A stretch of DNA of 64,000 bases from Opisthorchis felineus (lineage: Eukaryota > Platyhelminthes > Trematoda > Opisthorchiida > Opisthorchiidae), in assembly GCA_004794785.1 (NCBI GenBank), contig SJOL01009709.1:330883-394882 (forward strand), read 5' to 3'. Both the position numbers and the translations under genes were made by a program. Below the pieces are notes generated by a model. It was not told the origin of the DNA. It did no database searches and worked only from the letters and a program-made list of their open reading frames with translations. Shown piece after piece: positions 23,308-35,100 of the stretch. Each line of letters begins with the position of its first letter. The first letter of the stretch is position 1.

Positions 23308-23568
23308 TACGATTTGACCACTTCAAACCGCATCAATGGAATTCATACATCGCTCATGGAACTGCAAGCAACGCACGAGATAGCTAGCCAGGAACAATTG
23401 TTAAGTAAATTCGATGAAACCTACATCGCTCAGTTCTACAGATTACTAGATGTACACAAAGGGGGAACTCCACTTCACTCAGCCATTTCACTCTCGGGTA
23501 CTCCATCTTATAAATTAGCAGAAGACTTATACGGGAGATTGAAACAACTAGTTTTAAGTCCATTTTGA
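23308..23568 (+). pseudogene. Penelope-like element, reverse transcriptase fragment
   Basis: An open frame carries FYRLLDVHKGGTPLHSAISL and then GTPSYKLAEDLYGRLKQL. This corresponds to the highly conserved FYGLPKVHKxGxPLRPIVSxxGTPTYxLAKxLxxxL block of Penelope-like reverse transcriptases. Key proline and lysine positions in the LPKVHK motif are altered. Upstream residues (LMELQATHEIASQEQLLS) also suit the family. The frame stops soon after the block, so the catalytic core is absent. This is a dead fragment. Confidence 0.72.
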
Positions 23569-24140
23569 ATGAGCTATCTCCACCTACGAACATGGCGTGG
23601 GTTATCTGTCGGATGCTGAGAATCAGCGAATAATAAATGTATAACCACAAGTCCTCGTCCTAGAATTCTCTTCATGTGACAAGCATTCAGTTGTGTAGAG
23701 TTTTATATATGCAGTATAAATCCTGGGTTAGTGAGTGAATCTTGTAAGTTTCAAGTATCTGACCTTCTGGGTTGAGATAACAGGGCAAGCCAAAATATTT
23801 CTAACTATCGTCTGCTGACGTCAACATCAGATGTGGGCCTGATATTCTTTTCACATGACTGGTTATGCTGTTTTTTAGTTCGAATTTTGGCCTAATGACA
23901 AGGATAGTCTTCGGTTGGGATCACATGCTAAACCGGAAAATAAAACTGATTTGTACTGAATGCCGCTTGCAGGTTGTTCAATGCAATAACTATCAGGCAA
24001 TAACGCGAGAATCCCCCGAGCGAAATAAAGAGCACCAGCTTTACACTATATATGTAGGTAAGCGATTGTGGAAGGGCAGGTTCTGTGATATTACCAGTAT
24101 ATAATAAGGCCTAATTCATCCTATAGAAAGCCCAAGTAAT

Positions 24141-26404
24141 CTGCCTGTCATCATCATCATTGACGGCAATACACCGGTAACGCATACAGACGCGTAGGAA
24201 GGAACCTTCTGCAAAAAGTGAGAACAGATGGGAAGATTAGTGTTATAGTGCGGAGCCTTATATTCTTGGGGATACGCTCTTAAGGATAAGGTGTTTACAT
24301 CTTTAGACAGCAACAAAATAAACACATTGAAGCATATCGTCAAATTAAAGGGTCATCAGAATGCTTTGCCAAGCGTCCTTCGCAAACCATACCCGAAATG
24401 AGCCGAGAGCATAAGGGCGGGGAAAACCTAGCTAGGCTGTCCGGCGATGAGGTAGCAGCATGCGCGTCAACATATGAAAGATCTCGGCGAGGGAGGCGCG
24501 AAGATCTCAATGTAATCATAATGACTTCCATTTTACGCCACCGTATCATCACCTCTGTCAGTCGAACCTTTCGTCAACAATCGCTTGAGACAGAAAAGAA
24601 TGGTTGTTGGGCATACGCAATACATACATTAGGCTCCTTAACCCGATGATTCTAGTCAGCTGCTCTAACGTTTCGGATGATCTATAAGTGCCCGCTCAAG
24701 ATCCACATCTGTGCATACTCGATGGAACCAACTAACACTCCTCGCGCTACGGAGATACCGGTGATCAAAACACCGGAAGTGCTTAAAGTCCTCAGATGGG
24801 AGACCAAGTCTCACAGCTGTAAATTAAGAACGCCCACGCAGTGGCCATGTATACACAACATTTTCGCTTCAAAAGAATTTGTTTGTGACGTCAAAAACGC
24901 AAGTTAATTTACCCCGCCTGCGTGAACAGCACTTAAACTACTGCAGAATTCCTCATGTTAGTTTGTTTTGTGACCATGGAAAATATCCGTGAATCCATGC
25001 CGCGATTGAAAGGCAAGTTTTATCCGTCCACTTACTTACTCAGTAACTCAACTAGTAACTAACAACAAAATCATGAAACAATAAAGACAGGGAGCGTTGA
25101 AGCGGAAGCTTCTCCAGTCCAGTTATATGACGGTTGTCCCATAGTTGAGGTGCGAAACTGATCAAATGGTCGAATTTACCCACATCGACATAAAAAGCTC
25201 AAATAATGGACGTAACAAGGTACATTGTTTCCAGACCAAACAAGTTCATTAGGATATTCGTTAGTTCTGTTTAAATAATACCGTCATCTACATGAGTAAC
25301 TCAAAACCTGTGCACCCCTGAAGGTAGACTATATGAATGAAAATCATACAGATTGGCCCTTTTCGTCACCACCACATTTGCGCACCAGATTTATTATCAG
25401 TACACAGTGTGCTTTTTCAATAAACGTGAACAAGCTAAGTGCACCCAGTGCGTGAAAGCAAGAATTTTATTCACCGATTTAGATTTATCAAATCCCACGT
25501 AACTAGCAGTAGCATGAATGAGACATACTGTTATTTTTTACTTGCATCACTACTTTATTTCGGTGTTGCAGCCTACGCATGGAAATAATGTTTACAAGGA
25601 ATCGCTTTCCTTTCGTGGTAAGGGTAATTTTTGACTTGAGTAGTCCGAATAACTTTGTGAATTCCGGTTTCTTTTGGGGAAAATTAAGTGAAGTCAACAA
25701 ATTTTGTGATATTTTCCCTATACAGCCGTGGCAATTAAAAAAATAAAAATGGTACTCAATAATTTCGTCCTTCTTAAAAATAGATAATTTATCGTCATGA
25801 TAACGTCACATTTGTAGAACGCTCTAAATATTTGTGAGCAACGTTTGCCCGATTGTCCGAAAAACCTGTCAAGACTGTTACGATTATGTTGACACTTGAC
25901 ATTTTGAGAATTTCAGCTTTGACAAAAACCTCATCAAACCTTTATTAACTTTATCAAAGATTACGAAAGATTTTACACATGGCGTTAGACTCGCTGTCAA
26001 AAATCGATTGCCAGCGTTGAATTTGTAAATAAAATTGCCTTTATATTGAGCGGCATTTGCATCTTTTAATATTTCACCAATATCTAGCTTTTACTCGACG
26101 TAGCATGCTTGAACATCATGAACTTAACATTCCAGGGAATTAGCTCTCTTATAGTTGAGCTTTATAAAAACAGAGTTGGAGAAAAGCGGAAGGATAATAC
26201 TAATGTCAACACCAGACATGATAGATCAGGATGTTTTTTCCACTGAAGTTGGTTTTAATCAGAAACGCGTGTTTACTTAGACCTATTAGGACGTATTGCA
26301 TGCCAAGAATAATTCAAAACTTCCCCCGAAAAATTTCACATTCTGCACCCCATTTCAAAGGTGGTGAAGCGTCTTGTATCATTAAACGTCGTACTTAAAC
26401 AAGC
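24141..26404. other. AT-rich sequence, no feature recognised
   Basis: Short overlapping frames only. Near 24.4-24.65 kb both strands are open for 70-83 codons, without motifs or credible splice sites. Confidence 0.4.
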
Positions 26405-26792
26405 TTTTACGCCACCAAACTCATGTTTATCAAGTAAACCATGCGTGCACCAATTACTGTCTTCAAAAACCTGTTGACGCTATTCACCAAAGTTAACGTA
26501 CTTTGCCGATTTGAGTGTATCTGTGGATCCAGATGCATCGGTCGAACCAGGTGGCACCTTAAACACGTATTGCCAAACTTACCCCCAAGTATTTGTAGAA
26601 CTTGGGCACCGGCAGCCTCAGGAGTATAATAAAAAAAACCTAAATGATCAGTGGCCAACACGTAAATCAGTGCTTTTCAAAGTTAATTTTACATCCTTAA
26701 AATTGTTGAGACTCTTGCTACTCATATTGTGTACCCCTAATTATGCATGTAAAAACAACCAGTTAGAAACTATACGCCAGCGCAGTAATTAA
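26405..26792 (+). pseudogene. Penelope-like GIY-YIG endonuclease scrap
   Basis: The frame at 26441-26629 reads KVNVLCRFECICGSRCIGRT, matching the YxFxCxCGSxYIGRTxRxL start of the GIY-YIG domain in Penelope-like elements; the tyrosine of YIG is replaced by cysteine. A shifted frame at 26511-26792 continues with CTPNYACKNNQLETI, like the C-terminal KPxLCKQxxLxxxL motif. It is frameshifted and dead, and of a different subtype (CxCG) from the copy at 23 kb (CxxC). Confidence 0.6.
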
Positions 26793-27154
26793 ACTGCACA
26801 TCCCCATTTTATCCCCCATTCTCCCACTTTTCACTTACTAGCTTATTTACATCTTGTTTTTTCTATATTATACCGCATTACGCCCAACTTTGTTCACATC
26901 GTTTTCTATTTTTGAACAGTTCCACTTATGTCACTTCCAATCTCACATACGCTCCACTAGTGACGTCGCGTAGCTTTACCTGAGACCATGAATGCCCCTT
27001 GATTTTCAGCATTCCCGTAAGCGTGACCTTTCTGAACATACTATTTCTGATGAAAATGTATGTAGCATCACAGCCCAGTAGTGACTAAAACGTCTATGCC
27101 AAAAACGTATATCTCTAGTTATCAAACTTTGCTTTCGAGTCAATATTTTGTCGT

Positions 27155-27330
27155 GTGAAAATCCTGAGAAAATCCGAGAAAATCCTGAGAATCCGAGAAC
27201 TATTGTACAACTATTTCATCCTTATTGTGAATCATCAGCAGTGCGCGCCTGACAAAACTCAAAGGAATTTCAAACCTGCTACCTCCCGGTTAGTAGTAAA
27301 AAGCTTAACCATTTGGCCACGAGCAGCTGA
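27155..27330 (-). repeat. tRNA-derived SINE
   Basis: On the minus strand, 27319-27309 reads TGGCCAAATGG, fitting the RNA polymerase III A box (TRGYNNARNGG). At 27276-27264 it reads GGTTTGAAATTCC, close to the B box (GGTTCGANTCC). The spacing of about 33 bases is that of a tRNA gene. Downstream, at 27200-27157, comes a tandem TTCTCGGATT/TCTCAGGATT tail. A tail-like fragment recurs at about 27946-28020. It does not fold as an intact tRNA, so SINE is preferred. Confidence 0.6.
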
Positions 27331-27942
27331 TCAGTACTGTGATTGATTCTTGCTTAGGGTAAAGGCGTCAATCATTCTTTAGTCACGAAAAGTGCCGCGT
27401 GGTAAAGTACTGCCTGGCTTCTCAGGCAACATCTCAGATAAAACTTTTACCTCCTCTTATACCGGATGAGCTTTATACTGGTCACATTTTCTAAATGAAG
27501 CGCTCCCAAATAAGCCGGAATAAACAAATACAAGTTTTTTGCGGGTACGGTAAGTTGTGTGATCAGATTCGTGATTAGTTCGTAATGAGGATGTGCAAAC
27601 TGGACGACTATATTTGGTTAGCGTAATTATGGATCCGTTGTATATATGCGGCACTTGCCATTGAAATGTTGGTTAAATTTTTTGATGACAGGGAGTAGTT
27701 TCGTCAATCAAATACACATTTCCTTTTGCAAGCACCGCTTTTCATTCAGACAGATTACGTACCAATGTGCCACATCGGTCTGTATTCTTTAGTCAAGTCA
27801 GTTGAAGCATGAAGTTATACAGTTTGAAATAGACTTTTAGTACACAAATAAACGCTTTACCCTACAACCACACGTAATCCTTAAGAAATTTTCTAAGTTT
27901 CCTTTATGAATATCCTTGTGCATCTCAAACTTTACCTATGCT

Positions 27943-28022
27943 GAAAATCCGAGAATCGCTGTACAGCTATTCGGATTTTTTGTAAACCAACAGCGATACA
28001 CACCGAAAAAATCCTGAGGGAG
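27943..28022 (-). repeat. Second SINE-tail fragment
   Basis: It shares with the SINE at 27.2 kb the string ATCCGAGAA followed by GTACARCTATT and a later AATCCTGAG. The tRNA-like head is not clear in this copy. Confidence 0.4.
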
Positions 28023-28177
28023 ACACACACAAACCTAACAGCAAGAGCAAATTTATCATAATAACTTGCTACTCCAAAAACGTTAGTTTAACAAAATGTC
28101 ACTTCCCGGTAGACCTTTATCTTACGTTGCAGGCATACAATGTGTAGTTAGAACACCCAGCTTATTTCATGGAGGAA

Positions 28178-28705
28178 TGAATTTGTTCGAAATGGGTGGA
28201 CGCACAGTGCGGACTGTTTTGTTGTATGGCTGAGACTTGGCCTGTTCGAGCAACGGGACTGAGACATCTTCAGGTGTTCAACAACCGTTGTCTCAGAACC
28301 ATAGCTCGTGAGGGTTGGTGTCGGCGTATCCGTAACCAGGCAATTAGAAAGCGAGCTTTCGGTTGTGCAACGGGTACATCCATTGAAGAATGTGTCCAGC
28401 ACCAGAAGCTGCATTGGTTGGGACATGTTTGCGTGTGCCTAACCATCGTTTGCCGAAGAGAGTGCTGTTTTTCATGCACCATTCCGAGTGACGGAAGAAG
28501 AGAGGTGGCCAACGCTTGACATGGCAGAGGGTTATGAAGGACATTAAGAAACGTTTGGGTGCTGTTGGTGCTACTCACTTTCCAGGATGGGGACCGCGTG
28601 ATCCTCACTGCGCCTGGTTGGAGACGCTGCAAGACATGGCTGCCAACTGATGTCCGTGGCGACCTTGTTGTCAGTTTCTATACAGATTGCCTGAATGAGT
28701 GTTTG
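28178..28705 (+). pseudogene. RTE-like LINE, C-terminal end of ORF2 (decayed)
   Basis: A frame carries VRTVLLYG, then after a one-base shift ETWPVRATGLRHLQVFNNRC and RTIAREGWCRRIRNQAIRKR. After another shift come RLGAVGATHFPGWGPRDPHC and WLETLQDMAAN. The motif order LLYGxETWxxR...LxxFxxRCLRxI...RxxNxxIR is the post-reverse-transcriptase region of RTE/BovB-type LINEs. Several frameshifts and stops show it is dead. A tail of ATGTAAGT-type repeats follows at 29.05-29.11 kb. Confidence 0.7.
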
Positions 28706-29108
28706 GAGGTGTAGGCACCTTGGAATGATTGTGGTAAGCTAGCACTAAATCCCTCCCCCGTCCACCTTTATTTTTTTCTTCACAGTAAGGCTTTCAAATA
28801 AATCATGGTTGTACGGCAGCGAAGCATCGGTGTTGAACACTGATGTCATGCTGTCGATGATGATGATGATGATGACGAAAGCTTGTTTTAAGAAGTATTC
28901 AGCTAGTGAAACAGCGTACATCCAACTGAATTGCAGTAACAAAAATATTTGTGGCACGATCCTTTCGTGCTCATTATTATGTTCTCGAGTTTCCCACTTT
29001 GCATTGAGACGACAACTTGGGTGTGGAATAATGCCAAAATGTGACTTACTACGATAGATGTAAGTAAGTAAGTCAGGTAGATGTAAGTAGATGTAGATGT
29101 AAGTACTC
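28706..29108 (+). repeat. 3' region and simple-repeat tail of the RTE-like LINE
   Basis: Non-coding sequence follows the ORF2 remnant. It includes an ATG run (28857-28875) and ends in repeats of GATGTAAGTA at about 29053-29105. RTE elements typically end in short tandem repeats rather than poly(A), so this probably marks the 3' end of the insertion. Confidence 0.5.
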
Positions 29109-32100
29109 CATTTACTGATGGTGGTCATTTTGATTCAGGTTTATGACGTAATCCGGAGAGTTGAGGCGTTTACCTTTATTTTTACGAATAGAATTTAGTT
29201 GAATGTACACACTTAAAGTGAAATATTGAGAAAATCAAGAGTCCGGATTCGTCAATCTGTTTCTTCTTCACAGAACAAAATCCCAATATCGGTGAAGACC
29301 CAGGACCTTTTAGGTTTTCTCGTGACTTCTTCGCATTTATTTTGTTTTATATGTTGCAACTGTAAAGCCAAATACTTTGGTGGATGTTCGGATTCAAAGC
29401 CTTTTTGAAGCATTTCCTGGAAGGCACATTCCGGTAAAAACTAAGTAGATTTAACACGGCGCCATATATGTTCCTTCCGCCGGTATTGCAATTACAGCCT
29501 GCTGTTTACTTCATAGCATCACACCGTGCCCTCTAACATAATAGCGCATTCGTGAGCAAAATATAACATACTGAAATTTTCAATGGTCACTTTTCCGGAA
29601 ACCAAAAGCAGCTTGTACAGAAAATAATCCTGTTTTTATTGGTTATGACGGACAGCAGTATTTTCCGTCTCTTTTAGATCGAATGCTTTTAAACCCATTC
29701 ACTTTTCTTCAACAACTGAACTCTCACCATCATGTATGCAGCCGGACTATTCTACTGTGATACACCTAACTCTATATTCTGGTTTTTGACAAAACGAATA
29801 AACATTCTCAGAATACAAAGTTCTGATGAAGCGCCAAGTGGACACAGGTAATCAGCTAGTCGCAAAACTATTGAAGGCATATAACGATATTGTCTGTAAA
29901 TTTAAGGTGGAAGATACACAAGCGACATTAATATATCATAAATCTACCGTCCTAAGTTGAGGATGACATTAGGTTCACTGTCACCCAGGTTTGAACCAGG
30001 ATGGGTCAAAAAGTGGGTGTAAACAAACAGCGGTTTCTAGTAGCAAGGAAAAGTAACATCCCAGAAGCAATTTGCTCAAGCGAGAGGACAATGAATGCGG
30101 CTTCGTGTTACACGTCCGAATGGCTATTATTAATCAGGAATTTCGCTGCCTGTGCTCACATCTGGTAGAGCTGAATGTGCCACTGAGAGTAAGCCTGTTA
30201 ATCTGATGCATACCCGAAAAAATAAGATCGCTGGGTTTGCGGTCTGAAAGATCTAAAACAATGGTGAGTACACCTAAATCCCCAAGTCGGTGAAAAGAGA
30301 GGACATAAGCCGTTGTTTTCTTTTTCTGTAGGTGGGATTTATCAGAATAAGTAAAGCACCCCGCTCGACGATTACTGCTGTTGCAACACCGTGATGGACT
30401 AATCACCAAATCAAACGGTGACATGAAGAGAAGAACAGTGGATTGTGTGTAGACGTGAAATCTGGATTGACTGGTGTGCTGCTGACATCGTGTTGGGAAT
30501 ATGCACGTGGTTTACGCTAACTGAAAGTGTGATAGTTTGGGCAGCAAAATTAAGTAGTCGGATAAAACGCAAAGATTTGCAGGAAAGGAATGGCTATGGC
30601 AATGCACCATTCTGCTAGGTAAATGCGAATTTGTTATATTCCAGCTTTACTCAGTCCTGCAGATTTTGAGAACCGCAGCGATCATGTCATACGAGGATGG
30701 AATAATTTAGGTCAAAGTTTGTATTACAACAAAGCGAGTATGTTTACGTTGTGATAATGGGGGCTCCATCTGAACCTTACGTTCTGATAACTGCTGGCCA
30801 ACATGTGAATGAGGAAAACTCACAGTAATCAGCATTGACAAACTTTTTCTGAATCTCCACGTGTCTTGTAATCACCATGAAGAAAAACTGTCACGTCAAA
30901 TCTCAACCAAGATTCTGCCTCAGTGGGTGAACCAGGTTAGATCTGTTGGATTCCCAAAACTAACACGGAATCTATTTCATATCCATTACTATTCATCGCA
31001 CTACTAAGTAAAAACCGTGTATGCTAACGCCTGAACGTAACACTCCAGATGTGTTATCTAATCGTTAAATAAAGTCATCACGTACTCAGTAAGACACATC
31101 AAGAGGGATCAAACACCTGTAAGATCATCGGGAACTTTTGAACATCCCAACAACTCTAGTATATACGCTGAGTTTTGAAAACTGAAATAAAGCGTGGAAA
31201 AATAAAATACAACACCGTGAGTTTTTCCAAAAACAAGTACTGGTCCTGATCTTCTATCAGGGAACTCTGAACATAGTGAATACCACTACTATTCAGAGCA
31301 ACCTTGAGGTCATTTTTCACTAGCCAGAATAGCATCAGTTTCATGGCCGTGACAGACTGATTTTGACAACGTCATTCATGTCCAACTTAGACCAGCTGGC
31401 TTTAGTTCAGGTCCCAGACAATGAATTGCACTCAGCACTAGTTGAGGGGTCGGTAAACCTTCCGGTTCCATTGTTTCAGGTTAAAACTACAAGCAGATAT
31501 TAATCCATTGGGATAAAATTGTTCCGACCCACCCACACATACTGCGTGTTACGTGGGCCGTTATTATTGTGCACTAAACAACAGAGATAAAGCGGCTATC
31601 AGACAGCGAAATTCGTTTTTCAGATTGAGCCACCAATCAGCGAGGTTTTAGTACGAAGCACATGCTACAGGGTTAGTTGATCTATGAAATATCCCGCACT
31701 GAAAACCACAGGAGAGCACTCACTGGGTGACCGAGCCACTGTATGTTGGTAAAATTCAAGCAAACTGGAGCAACAGGCCAAACGTTACCTATCGTGTAAG
31801 ATAACCAAGCAGGAGAGTGGTCATCCCGGAGAAGAATAAGTGCCTTATCAAAATGATTTACAAAGGGTGGAGTCCAAGTACATTCAAATGAATAGATGTT
31901 TACCTGTCGATATATTTTGATTTTATCTCTACCAGATTTTCATGCAATCAGGACCATTAGGATTGCCAGGAGACTGCCAGAGGCTTCATGATGTTTGTAC
32001 ATTAAAGCAGAATACTCCCCATGCTGGCTGGGTTCCCTAAGAGCAGGCACTCTGAACAGTCAAATTATTCTTGGAATGCTCTCACTAGCTAATCTGAAAG

Positions 32101-35100
32101 ATTGCTAAAGTCATGAAGTTCCGCATGAAATCTAGTAGATAAGATTGGTGAAGTAGCAGTTTAACACAATGTCTTCAGACGTGTTCATCATATTTTCTAG
32201 GGATTGTGAGGAAAACACATCTTAACTTTCAAAGTAACGAGTTTACTTCTTATTGAACTGGCTAGTTTCCAGGGTTTCAACTCCAGGGTTGAACTTCAAT
32301 GCAATGAATCCTTAGCACTTAAGACTGTTGCTTTTTCCCCGTGTTTGAGTTTTGCGATCCACGTAAGTCCATGGCAGTGTCTTGGTGTGCCGCTCGTAGA
32401 AGTGTTGCTAAGTTCTTCAAGATGTTTGCAATTTCAGCCTAGCAACTTGTGTGTCTCGCGTAAATGGTGCGTGATTTGTAAGTCGTCACTCCGGAGCCGG
32501 TAGTGGACTACGCTGTTCACGCCAGAATTTGAGGCACAACAACAATTCCCATCACTGCTTATTGACCATGGCCAGTAAGTTGAGAGGTGTCAGCGGGCTG
32601 ATTATTCCGGTATTTTCTCTCTACATCAAAGTAAAACACCTACCGATCTGTGCCTTTATGATTGTGCACACAGGTTCTTGCCTTTGATTACACTGTCAAC
32701 CATCCAATTTTTTTTACCAGCTCATAAGACAAACCAAATCACTACACTCTCATCAGATATTTCACTGATTACTTTTGTGAACTGCTTCCCTCAAGGTATC
32801 CGTGGGCCGAACGCAGAGTACTAACCGTTCTAGCAGCATCTTTTATACGAAAGCCAGATGACATCAAAAGTTAAATGGCATATTTTTGGAGTGCTTCATT
32901 CTCCATTCTGTGGTTGTTGAGTACCTCTTGTCTGATTGCAGTATACGTGCAGAGAAAAGTGCCTTTACTCTAATTCAGCTGAAACTCATTTGAAAGTTCC
33001 TATCAGCAATCATATGAACAGTGAACTCCCCAAATTTTCTGACCATATTTATTAGTAGAGATGATTCATTCTAACCAAACGAGGGAAGGATGAACTTTAA
33101 AAGATCCCAATTTAGAGAGCAAGATTTCTTATGGATGAAAACCTAAACAGACCTTATCGTTTTATCTTATGAAAGTAAACCGCTGCAAATTTACAACTTT
33201 TAGTATAATTGGTACAGTCAGTTGGTGTTTCTATTGTTAATAAAGACAAATTTAACACACTTCGCTAAATGCAACGTCATTAAGGTATCGTCGTACGCTA
33301 TCTACGGTGCGCATACGAACGTAATTAGATTAGGTCAAACAATAGTGTATTGATTTTCATTCTATGTTGGGCTGCCAGTTGTTGTTTAGCATAAGATAAA
33401 CTGCCTCTTGGTACTTCAGAAGTTGAAGTGCATAATTCCCGTCGTAAAAAACGTAAGCAAAGGAAATGAGTAGTTTATTTGGCGCACAAGCATTATCAGT
33501 TACCCGAATATTTTTACCGTATGCGTTTACCTGTTGTCCACACCAATGATTACTCCTGGTTATGTAAATTATCTATGTGAAAATGTGATCCATGTGCTGG
33601 GTGGCATCGTGACTTATAGTAAAAAGTTTGAATCCAGTGCCAGAGAGTATTATCTGATAAATTACCGCGGTGGTCCTTCGGGTCAGTTTAAACCATTAAT
33701 TCCCTACTATCTTTGATCTGGTGGCTTGTGAGCCAACTTAGCAGACTAATACCCTAAACCCGGTATCCCACGATAAATGCTGCATTTTGAGGCATAAGTT
33801 GTAACGAGTAACATAAAGTAAACACTGATCGTGCCTCAGAGTACTCCAACCGATCATGTTGTTCTGCTGACTCATCAAAACAAGATGTCATGTCCACTCC
33901 TCAGCTGAACCTTCACTTGTTTGCTTATGTAGGCCTTTACGATGGCAGTGATATGCGAGGTTGATCCCCGAGTTTGCGAGTTTAAGCACATTCATATGTG
34001 CCGAAATAAATCAATGTCCTTGTACACAGCCATGAAATGCTTTACGGTTTTCAATAATAATAATCTCTTCTAACCGCTAATTTTATCGGCTTGTGAGCAA
34101 ATGTATAACACGACCGCCTTAGACTGGTAGTTCATCTTTTCCCATAGGTATTCTACACCGCAATCCAATGGAACTGTTCCTAACGTAGCCGATCAGTTAA
34201 AACTGTGGCTTAACGTATGTCTTCACTAGAAAACAATTATACAGTTTTCTCTGTCATCTTAAGTCCAGTGCATTAGCAGCTGCGCTGCGCGTCCAGCAAA
34301 ACGATGAGAGCATTTCCAATAAATTTCGGAACTGCTAAGAAACTAATTATACACTGTCAAATCGAATCGGTCGAGTTCTCTCTGGGTTAGCCAGGCAAGA
34401 TAACAGCTAATGGAATGCTCCAGTGGTTGCAGGTGGGTAGAGAGTGCCCTGATCTGCGTATGGCAAGCTGCTTCCACTATCGGTACTTTTGCTCAGTGAA
34501 CCAGCATTTGATGCTATCAAACAGTAACGGTCCAGTGACCATATCAAAGTCGCAGCAAAAATCTATCCGAATAGATTTTAGGACACGCGTTGAAAAGACT
34601 GTCTTTATGATCATCATATTCTCCCTGACCAAGCCGAGAGAAAAAAGTTGCTTCAGACACAACTCTGTTTAGAGCTGCTTTTTATGTACATATATACATA
34701 TATATGTCTTATCTTGTGCAAGTTCTTAAACAATAACTTTGTAGTTGTTTGCTTAACTTTTAGCCTGAAGGACCCAGTGTCGCTTTTTTAAAAATGTTTT
34801 TCTGCAAAAGCGGATAAAGCAAAATCTATGGAACAATTACTGCAAAGATAAGGCTACGCTTTGAAGGGTATTGCATCAGCAAGGACTGATTTGTTCTTAT
34901 TGAATCTGTGTCCAGTGAGACCACTTATCTTTTTTATATCTACATCATACGCAACATTCATATTAGTTATACTATTACTGATATTAAGAGCAAATAAAAA
35001 CAGAAAATTGGACACAAGGTGCTATTGTGATTTACTACCAAACTTTGTTAGTCTGTGTAAAAAATTTGCTTTCACCCAAACAACGATGATCTTACGGAAG

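Noticed and set aside
28855..28876. ATG trinucleotide run as a possible coding methionine tract.
   Set aside because: It lies in the 3' region of the RTE-like LINE and is better explained as a simple repeat.
33597..33645. Plus-strand TGGCATCGTG and AGTTTGAATCC, resembling pol III A and B boxes.
   Set aside because: The A box departs from consensus and the spacing is too short for a tRNA or SINE.
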